Below, piece after piece: positions 8,331 to 17,427 of a stretch of 55,236 nt of DNA (within the stretch, counting starts at the first letter, position 1; each line of letters begins with the position of its first letter). Source of the DNA: Lachnospiraceae bacterium (GTDB lineage Bacteria > Bacillota > Clostridia > Lachnospirales > Lachnospiraceae); NCBI GenBank assembly GCA_009911195.1, contig QXWV01000130.1, positions 1-55,236 of the forward strand, given 5' to 3'. Both the position numbers and the translations under genes were made by a program. Below the pieces are notes generated by a model. That model was not told the DNA's origin. It ran no database searches and saw only the letters and a program-made list of their open reading frames with translations.

Positions 8331-8980
8331 AGGGCCTTATTCTAAAAGATTTATACAATATCATCCATAATGCAAAATCCATGTTTTTTATCCTTTTATT
8401 TTTTGCCATAGCATTTCTGCCTTCCTCTGGCGTACAAGGATATATCCTAACGTGCACTATCTTGTGTACTATGATGATTATAACCACTTTTTCCTTTGAT
8501 GATGTTTCCAACTGGACACCTTATGCCTTGATTATGCCTTTGTCCAGGGAGAATCTGGTTGCCGGAAAATTTATTGCTCTGTTCATTTTTTCCGCGGCGG
8601 GAACATTGTTCGGGGTTTTAGCCGGAAGCATAGGCATCCGGATTGCCAGCGCCTTTATGTCGGTTTCGGAATCTGCGGCCGCGCTTCCCCTCGGGCTTAG
8701 CGCCATCGTTTCCCTGGCTGTTTCCACTATATTCGGTGGAATATCCATCCCTCTTGTGTTTCGGTTCGGGCCGGAAAAAGGAAGGCTTCTTGTATTGGTT
8801 TCCTTCTCCATCCCTTCCATCATCTGCTATTTGATTTACCGCTTGCTCATAGCCCTGGGGATTGCACTTACCGATAACCTTATCACCATATTCCTTTACT
8901 GCTCCCCGCTTCTGGCACTGGCATGGAACTTTGCCATGTACCGCATCAGTTGTTATATATTGGCCAGGAAGGAATTTTAA
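8327..8980 (+). CDS. ABC-2 type transporter permease
   Basis: Integral membrane partner (217 aa) of the preceding ATPase. The protein begins MKGLILKDLYN, a typical start for short ABC-2 permeases, and shows about six hydrophobic segments at roughly residues 20-37, 42-55, 80-100, 120-140, 153-175 and 180-210. The start ATG shares bases with the ATPase stop (ATGA), so translation is coupled. It most resembles the ABC2_membrane_5 type found with YtrA regulators. It converges on the SufB-like gene with a 42-base gap and no clear terminator. Confidence 0.85.
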   Translation: MKGLILKDLYNIIHNAKSMFFILLFFAIAFLPSSGVQGYILTCTILCTMMIITTFSFDDVSNWTPYALIMPLSRENLVAGKFIALFIFSAAGTLFGVLAGSIGIRIASAFMSVSESAAALPLGLSAIVSLAVSTIFGGISIPLVFRFGPEKGRLLVLVSFSIPSIICYLIYRLLIALGIALTDNLITIFLYCSPLLALAWNFAMYRISCYILARKEF

Positions 8981-9022
8981 GCAGCTTCAGGCACTTTCGC
9001 CCTTACAGTTGCCATCCGTTCC

Positions 9023-9946
9023 CTATTTTAAGAAATTATCGATAATGACTGCTTCCGCTTCCTCCCCTGTCATGCCAAAGGAACGCAGCTTTAACAATTG
9101 TTCCGTATTAATCCTTCCAATGGCCGCCTCATGGATAATCTGGGCATCAATATGGCGCGCATCAATTTCCGGTATGGAGCATACCTGCGCCTCGTCCATA
9201 ATAATGGAATCGCACTGGATATGCGCCTTGCAAAGGGCATTTCCCACCGCATTGGGATGGAAGGTCTGGCGGGAAGTTCCCTTCGCCACAGAACGGGAAA
9301 CAATCTGTGCCGAACTTCCATCTCCATTCATCCTAACTTCCATATTGGATATGGCGGACTGCTTGTCATGGGTCATCAGCTTTTCCATCACCATCAGCCT
9401 GCTGCCTGGCCCCATATCCACATCGGTTCTCCTCTCTGTCGAATCCACACCCCGAATCTGCGCCGTATCCAATGTAAAAGAGGAGCCTTCCCCCAGGTAA
9501 ATTTGAGTAACGGGATTCAGTATATTTCCCCCCGTTCCTTCCCCTTCCCCATAATGCTTTTCTTCATAAACCACTTTTGCATTTTTTCCCACATGAAAAG
9601 CATGGATTCCGTCATGCCTTGTCTCATTGCATCCGCTGTTATGAATCCCGCATCCGGCTACAATAATGACATCAGCGCCTTCCTCAATATAAAAATCGTT
9701 ATATACCACATCATTCATTCCTGACTGGGAAATCACCACCGGGATATGCACCTGCTCCCCCCTGGCCTCCCCGCTGATATATACGTCCACACCCGGCTTA
9801 TCCTCTTTCCTGCGGATTTTAATATGCTCGCTGTCTCCATGGCAGAGCGCCTGCCCATTGTACCTTAAATTAAAAGCCCCTTCCTGTTTAAAGCCGTTAG
9901 TATCTATTTCCTTTAACACATTACTTGTTACCGCATCCAATTCCAT
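9023..9946 (-). CDS. SufB/SufD-like Fe-S cluster assembly scaffold
   Basis: A 307-residue SufBD-core protein, probably the scaffold partner of the SufC ATPase encoded just upstream. The right-handed parallel beta-helix core is recognisable, with IVAGCGIHNSGCNETRHDG, KVVYEEKHYGEGEG and CDSIIMDEAQVCSIPEID, ending in a C-terminal SufB-type region (AIGRINTEQLLKLRSFGMTGEEAEAVIID, split in the gene by no gap). It is much shorter than E. coli SufB (about 495 aa) because the N-terminal domain is missing. ATG 9946 is chosen because AGGAGG lies nine bases upstream; the frame stays open to 10024 inside sufC, and the genes overlap by 26 nt. No sufS, sufU or second sufB/D lies nearby, as in minimal SUF-like systems. 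Confidence 0.88.
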   Translation of the reverse strand: MELDAVTSNVLKEIDTNGFKQEGAFNLRYNGQALCHGDSEHIKIRRKEDKPGVDVYISGEARGEQVHIPVVISQSGMNDVVYNDFYIEEGADVIIVAGCGIHNSGCNETRHDGIHAFHVGKNAKVVYEEKHYGEGEGTGGNILNPVTQIYLGEGSSFTLDTAQIRGVDSTERRTDVDMGPGSRLMVMEKLMTHDKQSAISNMEVRMNGDGSSAQIVSRSVAKGTSRQTFHPNAVGNALCKAHIQCDSIIMDEAQVCSIPEIDARHIDAQIIHEAAIGRINTEQLLKLRSFGMTGEEAEAVIIDNFLK

Positions 9947-10679
9947 ATCCGCTGCCTCCTTTCCGGTTAATACATGTACATCCCCTGTTTTCTCCAAAAA
10001 GCTCCGGCAACATCTCCTCCGCATTGCCGCATTTCTCCACAGCCCCCTCTCGGATGACCAATATCCTGTCCGCCATCCGTATAATCTTTTCCTGATGGGA
10101 AATCAAAAGCAAGGTTTCCTTCTTTTCCTGGTGAATCTTCCCGAATTCATCCACCAGCATGGAGAAGCTCCATAAATCAATCCCTGCCTCCGGCTCGTCG
10201 AATATACAGACTTTATGGCGTTTGGCCAAAACCGTGGCAATTTCCACCCTTTTCCTTTCGCCTCCGGAAAGAGTACCATCCACCTCCCTGTCCAAATATT
10301 CCGCCGCACACATTCCCACATTGCTGAGCAAATCACAGCACACATGCTCCGGCAGCTCCTTCCCTGCCGCCAGATTGAGCAGACGCCTTATGGTCATCCC
10401 CTTAAAAACAGGGGGCTGCTGAAATGCATAGCCGATTCCCGCCTTCGCCCTTTCGTCCACGCTCATTCCGGTGATGTCCTTACCATCCAGCAATATTTCA
10501 CCACCCGTAGCCGTGAGTACCCCCATAAGCAACTTGGCAACCGTGGACTTTCCACCCCCATTGGGTCCGGTAATTACCAGCATCTCCCCGTCTGCTACCG
10601 TGAAATTAATATCTTTCACAATCGTCACCTTTTCCCCATTTTCAAAAACCTCATAAGTCAGATTACGCACATCTAACAT
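9921..10679 (-). CDS. sufC: SufC-like Fe-S assembly ATPase
   Basis: Soluble ABC ATPase (252 aa) of the SufC family, which drives conformational change of the SufB/D scaffold during cluster assembly. It has Walker A GPNGGGKST (38-46), Q-loop FQQPP, signature LSGGERKRVE, Walker B VCIFDEPEAGIDLWS (typical of SufC) and the H-loop LISHQ. AGGAGG precedes ATG 10679 by seven bases. It is followed by, and overlaps, the SufB/D-like gene. With only these two genes the set matches the reduced SufBC (SUF-like minimal) arrangement seen in anaerobes, so cysteine desulfurase must come from elsewhere. Confidence 0.88.
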   Translation of the reverse strand: MLDVRNLTYEVFENGEKVTIVKDINFTVADGEMLVITGPNGGGKSTVAKLLMGVLTATGGEILLDGKDITGMSVDERAKAGIGYAFQQPPVFKGMTIRRLLNLAAGKELPEHVCCDLLSNVGMCAAEYLDREVDGTLSGGERKRVEIATVLAKRHKVCIFDEPEAGIDLWSFSMLVDEFGKIHQEKKETLLLISHQEKIIRMADRILVIREGAVEKCGNAEEMLPELFGENRGCTCINRKGGSGYGIGCGNK

Positions 10680-10888
10680 TTTCGTCCTCCTCGCTTTTCT
10701 GCCATGTCAAGAGTCAAAACCCCTTTTCTTCTCCGCCGCTGTATATTATACCCTTTCTTCCCTTTCCCTGCAAGATTGCATATGGCTTTCATAGGGAAAT
10801 CCATTATCAGCGAAAAAAGTGCGTGAAGCAGTTGTCATTACATCATTTAAAATCAAGGAAATTATGTACAGATAATCGGGAAAGTGTT

Positions 10889-10960
10889 ATTATAAATATA
10901 TTACATATTATAAATATATTACATATTATAAATATATTGCATATTATAAATATATTACAT
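10889..10960 (+). repeat. Four tandem 18-bp AT-rich repeats before the hybrid kinase
   Basis: Four consecutive 18-bp units (10889-10906, 10907-10924, 10925-10942, 10943-10960) read ATTATAAATATATTACAT, with one substitution (GC for AC) in the third. The array lies in the 302-base gap between divergent sufC and the kinase and ends seven bases before the kinase ribosome binding site. Each unit carries the palindrome AATATATT. Because 18 is divisible by three it can be read in frame, but the ribosome binding site places it in the 5' leader. The rest of the gap shows nothing recognisable. Confidence 0.85.
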
Positions 10961-10981
10961 AAACTCGGAGGAACATTAGCG

Positions 10982-13018
10982 TTGAACGAACATCAAAACA
11001 TGACAGAAAAATTCATCTCCAATCTTTCTGCCTCGGACTATATCGCATTAACCAATAAAATGCCTGGCGGGTTTTTTATATACCATGCTGACCATGAAAA
11101 AGAAATTATATATGCCAACCAAGCTATGCTTCGGATTTTCAATTGTGACACTATGGATGAATTCCGGGCGTTAACCGGCAATTCATTTAACGGGATTGTC
11201 CATCCTGATGATTTATCGGCAGTGGAGCAAAGTATACAGGAACAGATTCACCACCATCCGGCTAATTTGGATTTTGTGGAATACCGTATTATCCAAAAAG
11301 GCGGTGGTATCCGCTGGCTGGAGGATTATGGCTATTTTTCCCAAAATGACCATGGGGAAGATATCTTTTACGTATTTGTTGCTGACGTTACCGAACGCAG
11401 GCAACGCCGGATAAAGGAACAAGCCCGCCGTCTTGATACGATTGAAGGGCTCAGCGTTGATTATGAATCTATTTTTTATGCCGACCTGGATGAGGATAAA
11501 ATACAAGCCTACCGGGTCAGCCACCGCTTTGAGAAAAAATTCAAAGATATCTATACTGTCTGTGCTTTCCGTGGCTTTGATGCCGATTATATCCGGACAT
11601 GGGTTCTGCCGGAAGACCGGCATATCCTACAGCAGGCTACTGACCCGGAATATATCCGCGCGAAGTTGGCCAACCACCAATTTTTCCATGTCAATTACCG
11701 GATTATGCAGTTTGACAAAACAGAGTATCTACAGCTCCGCATTGTCAATGTAGGCTCTGAAGGCCATATTTCCCAGATTGTCATGGGATACCGGAGCGTG
11801 GATGAAGAAATTATTTCGGAAATGGAACAGAAGAGAACCCTTGCGGATGCTTTAACTTTAGCCCAATCCTCAAATATCGCCAAAAATACTTTCCTTTCCA
11901 ATATGTCACATGATATCCGGACACCAATGAATGCAATTGTAGGTTTCTCTGCTTTGGCAAAAAAATATATCAATGACACGCAGAAGGTAAAGGGGTATTT
12001 GGATATGATAGAAACATCCAGCGACCATCTTCTTCATTTAATCAACAACGTCCTGGAGATATCCAGCATTGAAGCCGGAAAAATTCACATGGAAGAAACC
12101 GAATGCAATCTCCTGGAAATTTTACAGGAAGTACAAAAAGCCATTCTCCCCAGGGCAGGTGTAAAGGATATTACCTTTTCCCTTAATATTTCTGGCCTGA
12201 AGCATTTTACAATTTTCAGCGACAGGCGGCGTCTGGGCGAGATTCTCCTTCGGCTTGCACATAATGCGGTGAAATACACGGAATCGGAAGGTTGGATAAA
12301 GCTTACTGCTATCGAGCTGGAAAAAGAAGAGCCCAGCCATCGTACTTACCAGTTTGTTGTAGAGGATAACGGAGTGGGTATTGGGGAAGCATTTCTGCAA
12401 CATATCTTTGAGCCTTTTGAGCGGCAGCAAAATACAACTTTAAGTGGTGTACACGGTACCGGCCTCGGCCTGACTATTACAAAGAAATATGTGGATATGA
12501 TGGGCGGAACCATAGATATCGAAAGCACCGTAGGCGTTGGCAGTACCTTTACCGTAACACTTCGCCTGCGTACCCAGGGCTGCAAGGCAGAACCTTTTCT
12601 CCCCCCTAAGCCAGTTGCCGTACCGCAACATGGACCCAGGAGAATACTTTTAGTGGAAGATAACAAGCTCAATCTAGAAATTGAAGTAGAGCTGCTTCAG
12701 GACATGGGATTCCTCGTGGATACTGCCACCAATGGAAGTATCGCGGTAGAAAAAATCCAAAATTCCAAGCCGGGCGATTACTCCTTAGTGCTTATGGATA
12801 TCCAAATGCCCGTCATGGATGGCTACTGTGCCACCATGGCCATCCGCCAGCTTAAGAATCCGGCACTGGCCAATATTCCCATAGTAGCCCTGTCCGCCAA
12901 CACTTTAGAAGAGGACCGCAGGCGTTCTATGGAATGTGGCATGAATGCCCATTTGGCCAAACCGGTCAATATGCCCCAGCTTATGGAAATGATAGAGAAA
13001 ATATCTGTTGCATTTTAA
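10982..13018 (+). CDS. PAS-domain hybrid sensor histidine kinase/response regulator
   Basis: Predicted cytosolic hybrid kinase of 678 aa with no membrane helix. A PAS domain (about 25-140) reads GGFFIYHADHEKEIIYANQAML and ends YVFVADVTERR. A second PAS-like region (about 155-285) follows. The HisKA motif NMSHDIRTPMNAIVGF (His310) is followed by the HATPase boxes VEDNGVGIG and HGTGLGLTI. The C-terminal receiver has LLVEDNKLNLEI and LVLMDIQMPVMDG (Asp606). The start is TTG 10982 with GGAGG ten bases upstream; an upstream in-frame ATG at 10823 would force translation of the tandem repeats as a repeated peptide and has no ribosome binding site. The cognate output regulator is not in view. Confidence 0.85.
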   Translation: MNEHQNMTEKFISNLSASDYIALTNKMPGGFFIYHADHEKEIIYANQAMLRIFNCDTMDEFRALTGNSFNGIVHPDDLSAVEQSIQEQIHHHPANLDFVEYRIIQKGGGIRWLEDYGYFSQNDHGEDIFYVFVADVTERRQRRIKEQARRLDTIEGLSVDYESIFYADLDEDKIQAYRVSHRFEKKFKDIYTVCAFRGFDADYIRTWVLPEDRHILQQATDPEYIRAKLANHQFFHVNYRIMQFDKTEYLQLRIVNVGSEGHISQIVMGYRSVDEEIISEMEQKRTLADALTLAQSSNIAKNTFLSNMSHDIRTPMNAIVGFSALAKKYINDTQKVKGYLDMIETSSDHLLHLINNVLEISSIEAGKIHMEETECNLLEILQEVQKAILPRAGVKDITFSLNISGLKHFTIFSDRRRLGEILLRLAHNAVKYTESEGWIKLTAIELEKEEPSHRTYQFVVEDNGVGIGEAFLQHIFEPFERQQNTTLSGVHGTGLGLTITKKYVDMMGGTIDIESTVGVGSTFTVTLRLRTQGCKAEPFLPPKPVAVPQHGPRRILLVEDNKLNLEIEVELLQDMGFLVDTATNGSIAVEKIQNSKPGDYSLVLMDIQMPVMDGYCATMAIRQLKNPALANIPIVALSANTLEEDRRRSMECGMNAHLAKPVNMPQLMEMIEKISVAF

Positions 13019-13040
13019 AATATGTATTATATTTTGAAGA

Positions 13041-13079
13041 AAAAAGGCTTTTGGCACGCATCGTGCCAGAAGCCTTTTT
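13041..13079. terminator. Strong bidirectional terminator
   Basis: AAAAAGGCTT-T-TGGCACG and CGTGCCA-G-AAGCCTTTTT form a hairpin of about 16 pairs with a three-base loop, flanked by A and T runs on both sides. It ends the hybrid kinase transcript on plus and could also stop minus-strand transcription leaving the ferredoxin-domain remnant. Confidence 0.9.
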
Positions 13080-13111
13080 CTATATTTCACATTATCTATA
13101 TTTCCCTTTTC

Positions 13112-13612
13112 CTACTTTTCCATCTTTTTTGCAAAATCCCCCATCGCTTGGGATATTTTAATCTGTTGCGGACAAACCGCTTCGCAGCTTCTGCATCCAA
13201 TGCAGGCACTGGGCTGTTTTTCCTCCGGCACTGCCATAAGTGCCATTGGGGCAATAAAACCTCCTCCCGTAAAGCTGTCTTCGTTATACAGTTCCAGCAA
13301 TTCAGGTATATTCAACCCCTTCGGGCAATGGCTCACGCAATAGCGGCACGCCGTACAGGGCAGGATATTTTTTTCCAGCATTTCACCTGCTATGCTGAGA
13401 AGTTCCCCCATCTCCTTTTCGTCTAATGGCTTATCTTCTGTAAATGTATGTATGTTTTCTTTCAACTGCTCCATATTGGACATCCCCGATAAAACTACCG
13501 TTACTTCCGGTATTGCCTGGAGGAACCGGAATACCCATGCCGCCGTTTTTTCTTCCGCCCTGAACCCTTTTAGCCGCTGTGTATGTTCCCCGGCCGTTAC
13601 ATTATGTTGTCT
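13112..13612 (-). pseudogene. C-terminal remnant of a 4Fe-4S aldo/keto reductase
   Basis: The open stretch encodes the last part of an iron-sulfur aldo/keto reductase. The end of the reductase barrel reads KTAAWVFRFLQAIPEV and VLSGMSNMEQLKENI. The C-terminal ferredoxin-like domain has the clusters CTACRYCVSHCPKG and CIGCRSCEAVCPQ, eight cysteines able to bind two 4Fe-4S clusters. Intact members have about 370-390 residues; roughly 220 N-terminal residues are missing here. An in-frame stop at 13615-13613 and the 3' end of the GH3 gene, which it overlaps by 11 bases, close it off. An internal ATG at 13483 could give a 123-residue ferredoxin-like protein, but it lacks a clear ribosome binding site. 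The GH3 neighbour probably replaced the 5' part by rearrangement. Confidence 0.75.
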
Positions 13613-16235
13613 TTAATACCACACGGATAATATTCGACGCATTATATTGCAAATCGGCCAGCGTAATACCAAATCCATCGATTTCTTTTCCAGTCTTTAC
13701 GACTTCTATAATATCATCCACATTCTTTTGACATCCCGGCATTTGTATGTCATTTCCGGCATAAATACATCCGGTAGAAGCCGATATGGGATACTGGGGC
13801 TCATATTTTTCTGTAAATTCCGGCATGTTCTGGGATGTGAACCAGTCGGTCATCACTGTACCGTCAAAGCCCCATTCATCCCTAGCCATAGCCTGTATCA
13901 AATCATAGCTATTGGCCGTATGGATGCCGTTCAGCAAATTATAGGAAGTCATAATAGAAAGGGGCTGGGATTCCTTTACCGCTATTTCAAAGCCTTTCAG
14001 GTAAATTTCCCGCAAAGCCCTTTCGCTCACATGGGCATTGACAAAATAACGGTTATCCTCCTGGTTATTCACAGCGAAATGTTTAATGGTAGTTCCTTTC
14101 CCTTTATGCCTTTGTACCCCAATAGTCATAGCCGCCGCCATTTTCCCGGAAACAAGCGGGTCTTCGGAATAATATTCAAAATTCCTTCCGCACAACGGAT
14201 TGCGGTGGATATTCATGGCCGGGGCAAGCCAAAGGTCCACGCCAAACTGTTCCATCTCCCGTCCCACCATATCGCCCGCCCGTTCCACCAGTTCCGCATT
14301 CCAGGACTGCGCCAATGCCCAACCGATAGGAATGGCAGTGCAGTATTGATAATAGTTGTCCACTTCATCTTCGTTAATATTGGGGTCAAACGGTTCAAAA
14401 GAGTCGCCCATCACAGAACCGCCGGGCAGCAATCTGCCATCCTTTGTTGTTTTAAAATGAGGCTGTAGGCGCAAGCCTGCAGGGCCGTCTGCCAATATCA
14501 TATTTTTTATTCCCCTGTCGGCCTTAAGGATGGAAGAAGTATCCCCTGCTGCCCCTGGCACCGTATATGATGCGTTGCCCACTACGTTCCCTTCCCCGGC
14601 ACGCAGCGTTCCCACACACATATCGGCCATTTCCTCCACAGTGAGCTGTGCCACCAGCTCCTCCACTGTACAGCTTCCCTCTTTCACATCCTGTACTGTA
14701 AGTTTCTTTGTCTGAACCGTTTTATATTCTTCCCTTTCCCCCTGGTATGACATATGCTCGGTTTTAATGTGGGATGCCTGTATCCTCCCGCGGTAAACCG
14801 GATTTTCCGGTTTTCCCGCAGTTACACCATCTGCTATCCCATCCATCTGTTCCGCCGCAGTTACACCATCCGCTATCCCATCCATCTGTTTCGCCGCAAC
14901 CGCCGTGCTATCCGGCTTAATTTCCTTCAGTTCTATATCCAGCGGGAATAAGTTCTTCCCAATCTGCGTCTTCACTTCCTCTTCCAAAGTAAGCACCGCT
15001 GCTACTTCCGTATCCATTGCACTGTTTCCAACGCGGATGACATAATCCCCTTTTTCCAGTACCCAGGCGGCATCCGTCTCCGAATAGGACGCCATATCCT
15101 TTATGGCAAAGGTCAGTATCATAGTTTCAGATTCCCCTGGCTTCAACAAAGATGTTTTATGGTATGCCGCCAGTTCCTGATACGGCTTATCCAATTTTCC
15201 CTGGGGCGCAGAATAATAAATCTGTACCACTTCCCTGCCCGCATAAACAGTTCCCGTATTCCAAATGGTCGCCTGTACCTGCACTTTATCCCCTACTGCT
15301 TCTGCCCCGTCTGTCTTTATGGAAAAATCCGTATAAGAACGGCCAAACCCAAAACAGTACTCCGGTTTTACGCCAAAACTGTCAAAATAGCGGTATCCTA
15401 CATAAATCCCGTCCGTATATTCCTCTTCATGTACGCTTCCATTATGGCTGAACTGGGCAGAAGAAGGATAATCCATATAATTTTTCGCCCAAGTATCCAC
15501 CGTCTTCCCCGAAGGGTTCACCTTCCCGGCCACCACATCCACCAGCGCATCTCCGCCGATATTGCCCAACTGCCCCATCAATAGAATGGCATTGATACCT
15601 GGTATGGCTTTCAGCTCCGAAAGGTCCATCACGCCGCCGATATTTAGAACCACTATCATCTTTTTAAAATGAGATGCCACCATCTCCAGGTTCTTCTTCT
15701 CTTCCGCAAACAATAAATAATCGCCTTCCTTGCAGTAACGGTCAGAACCTTCCCCGGAATTACGCGCAAGGACATAAACCGCCACATCCGTATCCGCCGC
15801 TTTACAATCCTCTTCTGTAATCAGTACCGGGGCCGGGTCGCTATAGGGGTGGTCGAACTGTATCATAAATTCACTCCGTCCGCTTTTCTTTGCCTCTGCC
15901 GCCACCCATTCCAAGTATTCCCTTTTCGCCTTATCCAGCATATTCTCCTGTTTATCCAGCCATTCTCCGGAAGCCACGGCAAACCCCGCATTTTTGAATC
16001 CGGTTTCCACGTTCACAATGCTTCTGGAATTCACATCCCCTGAACCCGTACCGCCTTTCACCGTCTTCCTTATGCCATTTCCATATAACGCGATTTTTCC
16101 GGCTTCTTTTAACGGCAATGTCCCGTCATTTTCCAGAAGAACCATACATTCCCCTGCCAATTCCCGGGAAATATTCATATGCTCTATTTCCCTTTGTTCC
16201 ACTTCCTGTGATTTCGATGCGTAAATCTCTGGCAT
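13602..16235 (-). CDS. Glycoside hydrolase family 3 enzyme, domain-permuted form
   Basis: Large cytoplasmic (no signal peptide) GH3 enzyme of 877 aa, probably an exo-acting beta-glucosidase or related beta-glycosidase. The order is reversed relative to classical GH3. The alpha/beta C-domain comes first (about 20-250; GSGDVNSRS), then a fibronectin-III-like domain (about 300-430), a repeat-bearing linker (about 445-475), and last the TIM-barrel catalytic domain (about 510-870). The barrel shows DGPAGLR, APAMNIHRNPLCGRNFEYYSEDP, KHFAVNNQEDNR and the nucleophile motif TVMTDWF (Asp797). This reversed order is known in some ruminal and gut clostridial GH3 enzymes. AGGAGGT precedes ATG 16235. Its 3' end cuts into the aldo/keto reductase remnant. 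It lies downstream of the sialidase-like and DUF362 genes on the same strand. Confidence 0.88.
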   Translation of the reverse strand: MPEIYASKSQEVEQREIEHMNISRELAGECMVLLENDGTLPLKEAGKIALYGNGIRKTVKGGTGSGDVNSRSIVNVETGFKNAGFAVASGEWLDKQENMLDKAKREYLEWVAAEAKKSGRSEFMIQFDHPYSDPAPVLITEEDCKAADTDVAVYVLARNSGEGSDRYCKEGDYLLFAEEKKNLEMVASHFKKMIVVLNIGGVMDLSELKAIPGINAILLMGQLGNIGGDALVDVVAGKVNPSGKTVDTWAKNYMDYPSSAQFSHNGSVHEEEYTDGIYVGYRYFDSFGVKPEYCFGFGRSYTDFSIKTDGAEAVGDKVQVQATIWNTGTVYAGREVVQIYYSAPQGKLDKPYQELAAYHKTSLLKPGESETMILTFAIKDMASYSETDAAWVLEKGDYVIRVGNSAMDTEVAAVLTLEEEVKTQIGKNLFPLDIELKEIKPDSTAVAAKQMDGIADGVTAAEQMDGIADGVTAGKPENPVYRGRIQASHIKTEHMSYQGEREEYKTVQTKKLTVQDVKEGSCTVEELVAQLTVEEMADMCVGTLRAGEGNVVGNASYTVPGAAGDTSSILKADRGIKNMILADGPAGLRLQPHFKTTKDGRLLPGGSVMGDSFEPFDPNINEDEVDNYYQYCTAIPIGWALAQSWNAELVERAGDMVGREMEQFGVDLWLAPAMNIHRNPLCGRNFEYYSEDPLVSGKMAAAMTIGVQRHKGKGTTIKHFAVNNQEDNRYFVNAHVSERALREIYLKGFEIAVKESQPLSIMTSYNLLNGIHTANSYDLIQAMARDEWGFDGTVMTDWFTSQNMPEFTEKYEPQYPISASTGCIYAGNDIQMPGCQKNVDDIIEVVKTGKEIDGFGITLADLQYNASNIIRVVLKTT
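14818..14895 (-). repeat. In-frame 39-bp duplication in the GH3 linker
   Basis: Two 39-bp units (14818-14856 and 14857-14895) differ at two positions. They encode two copies of the 13-residue segment containing QMDGIADGVTA, in the linker between the fibronectin-like domain and the catalytic barrel. Reading frame is kept, so linker length can vary without breaking the enzyme. Confidence 0.85.
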
Positions 16236-16305
16236 AGTTTAATTACCTCCTGCGACTTCTTTTAAATCCTCCATATTATTAATCATACCACGCCTCCTCC
16301 TTCCA

Positions 16306-17427
16306 CTACAAGATAGTTTTTGGCGCACTGCCGCTCAAATATCCCTTCAAGAACTCGTACATCTCCATCTCCGTAGGCGGGCATCCTTTCAAACTGTACT
16401 GAAAATCTTTCGTGCAATTCCCCACTCCCAGCACCCCGCTTTTTCCCCTGAACCCCTGGCCAATGCATACTTTCTCCGGGAAATCCTTGAGCAGCCCTTC
16501 CTTTTCCAGCATGTCCAAAGCCGGAATGAGATACCCGTAGCAGGCGCTACAGGAATCCACTTCCTCCGTCACCTCTCTAAGCTTCATCACCCGCTCTTTA
16601 TCGGGCATTTTCGTATGCGCCGTTTCTCCCGTGCGGTTCTCCTCCCTGATACATGCCCTGCCCAAATCCGCGCAGCCTACACCCAGCTTTCCGGCCATCC
16701 CGATATAGGGCACTTCCTTTGTTTCATACCCCATCAGCTTACACACATAGGCATCGCACAGCACCGGGTCTGCCGCTGCGAAAAGCCGGTTCATCACCGT
16801 AGGGTTTCCCCCGTCCTCAAAGCTTAAATCGCCGCAAATACTGTCCACCAAGATAAAATCCTGCCGGATTCCTACCCCTAAATGGGCAATCGGCCGATGC
16901 AGCCCCAGCGTATGAAACCGCCTTTTCTCCCCATTGGGTATCAGCCCCTTCATATTTTTCAGGGCACAGGTAATCCGGGTCTGGCAATGCCCCTTCATTA
17001 CCGGCACATTAATCATAAAATCCACGTCGAATGCGCATCGGCAAATATTCAGCTCCATCCCCCCGCAGTCTGTGGATACTGCTTTTTCCTTCTGGGTATC
17101 TATCAGTTCCACGCCATACTCCTTTGCCAAATCCTTATATCCACAAACCTGAAAAGCATTTTCCGTCCTTTCGCCTACCCACGAGCCTTCCATAATGGCA
17201 ATCTCCCCAAATCCATGCCCTTTCAAATATTGCAGTAATCCCTCCACCACTTCCGGGTGGGTGGTAGCCCCTTCTGAAGCCGAAACCGCCGACACCAGGT
17301 TAGGCTTAATCCCCACCCGTTTTTTCCGGTCTCCAATCATCCCGGCCAGGTCCGCCCTTTCCAGCAGCGCTTTTGTCATCTCCCTGTATTCCGTGCCATA
17401 TATGACTAAAATCTCATCTTTTTCCAT
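16306..17427 (-). CDS. DUF362-domain protein
   Basis: A 373-aa protein of the DUF362 family, which includes uncharacterised redox-associated proteins, often with ferredoxin domains. Recognisable stretches are RVGIKPNLVS, THPEVVEGLLQYLK, MINVPVMKGHCQTRITCALKN (the family core), LGVGIRQDFILVDSICG and FAAADPVLCDAYV. The C-terminus lacks a standard 2x4Fe-4S ferredoxin but has spaced cysteines (DSCSACYG, VGNCTKDF, KGCPPTE) that might bind a metal or cluster. AGAGGG precedes ATG 17427. It is on the same strand as the sialidase-like gene, but a hairpin with a T run lies between them, so it may be transcribed separately. A role in redox handling for the flavoprotein of this region is speculative. Confidence 0.75.
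   Translation of the reverse strand: MEKDEILVIYGTEYREMTKALLERADLAGMIGDRKKRVGIKPNLVSAVSASEGATTHPEVVEGLLQYLKGHGFGEIAIMEGSWVGERTENAFQVCGYKDLAKEYGVELIDTQKEKAVSTDCGGMELNICRCAFDVDFMINVPVMKGHCQTRITCALKNMKGLIPNGEKRRFHTLGLHRPIAHLGVGIRQDFILVDSICGDLSFEDGGNPTVMNRLFAAADPVLCDAYVCKLMGYETKEVPYIGMAGKLGVGCADLGRACIREENRTGETAHTKMPDKERVMKLREVTEEVDSCSACYGYLIPALDMLEKEGLLKDFPEKVCIGQGFRGKSGVLGVGNCTKDFQYSLKGCPPTEMEMYEFLKGYLSGSAPKTIL

Noticed and set aside
10823-10981. In-frame upstream ATG for the hybrid kinase, translating the tandem repeats
   Set aside because: It would yield a repeated INILHI peptide and lacks a ribosome binding site, whereas TTG 10982 has GGAGG at the right distance.
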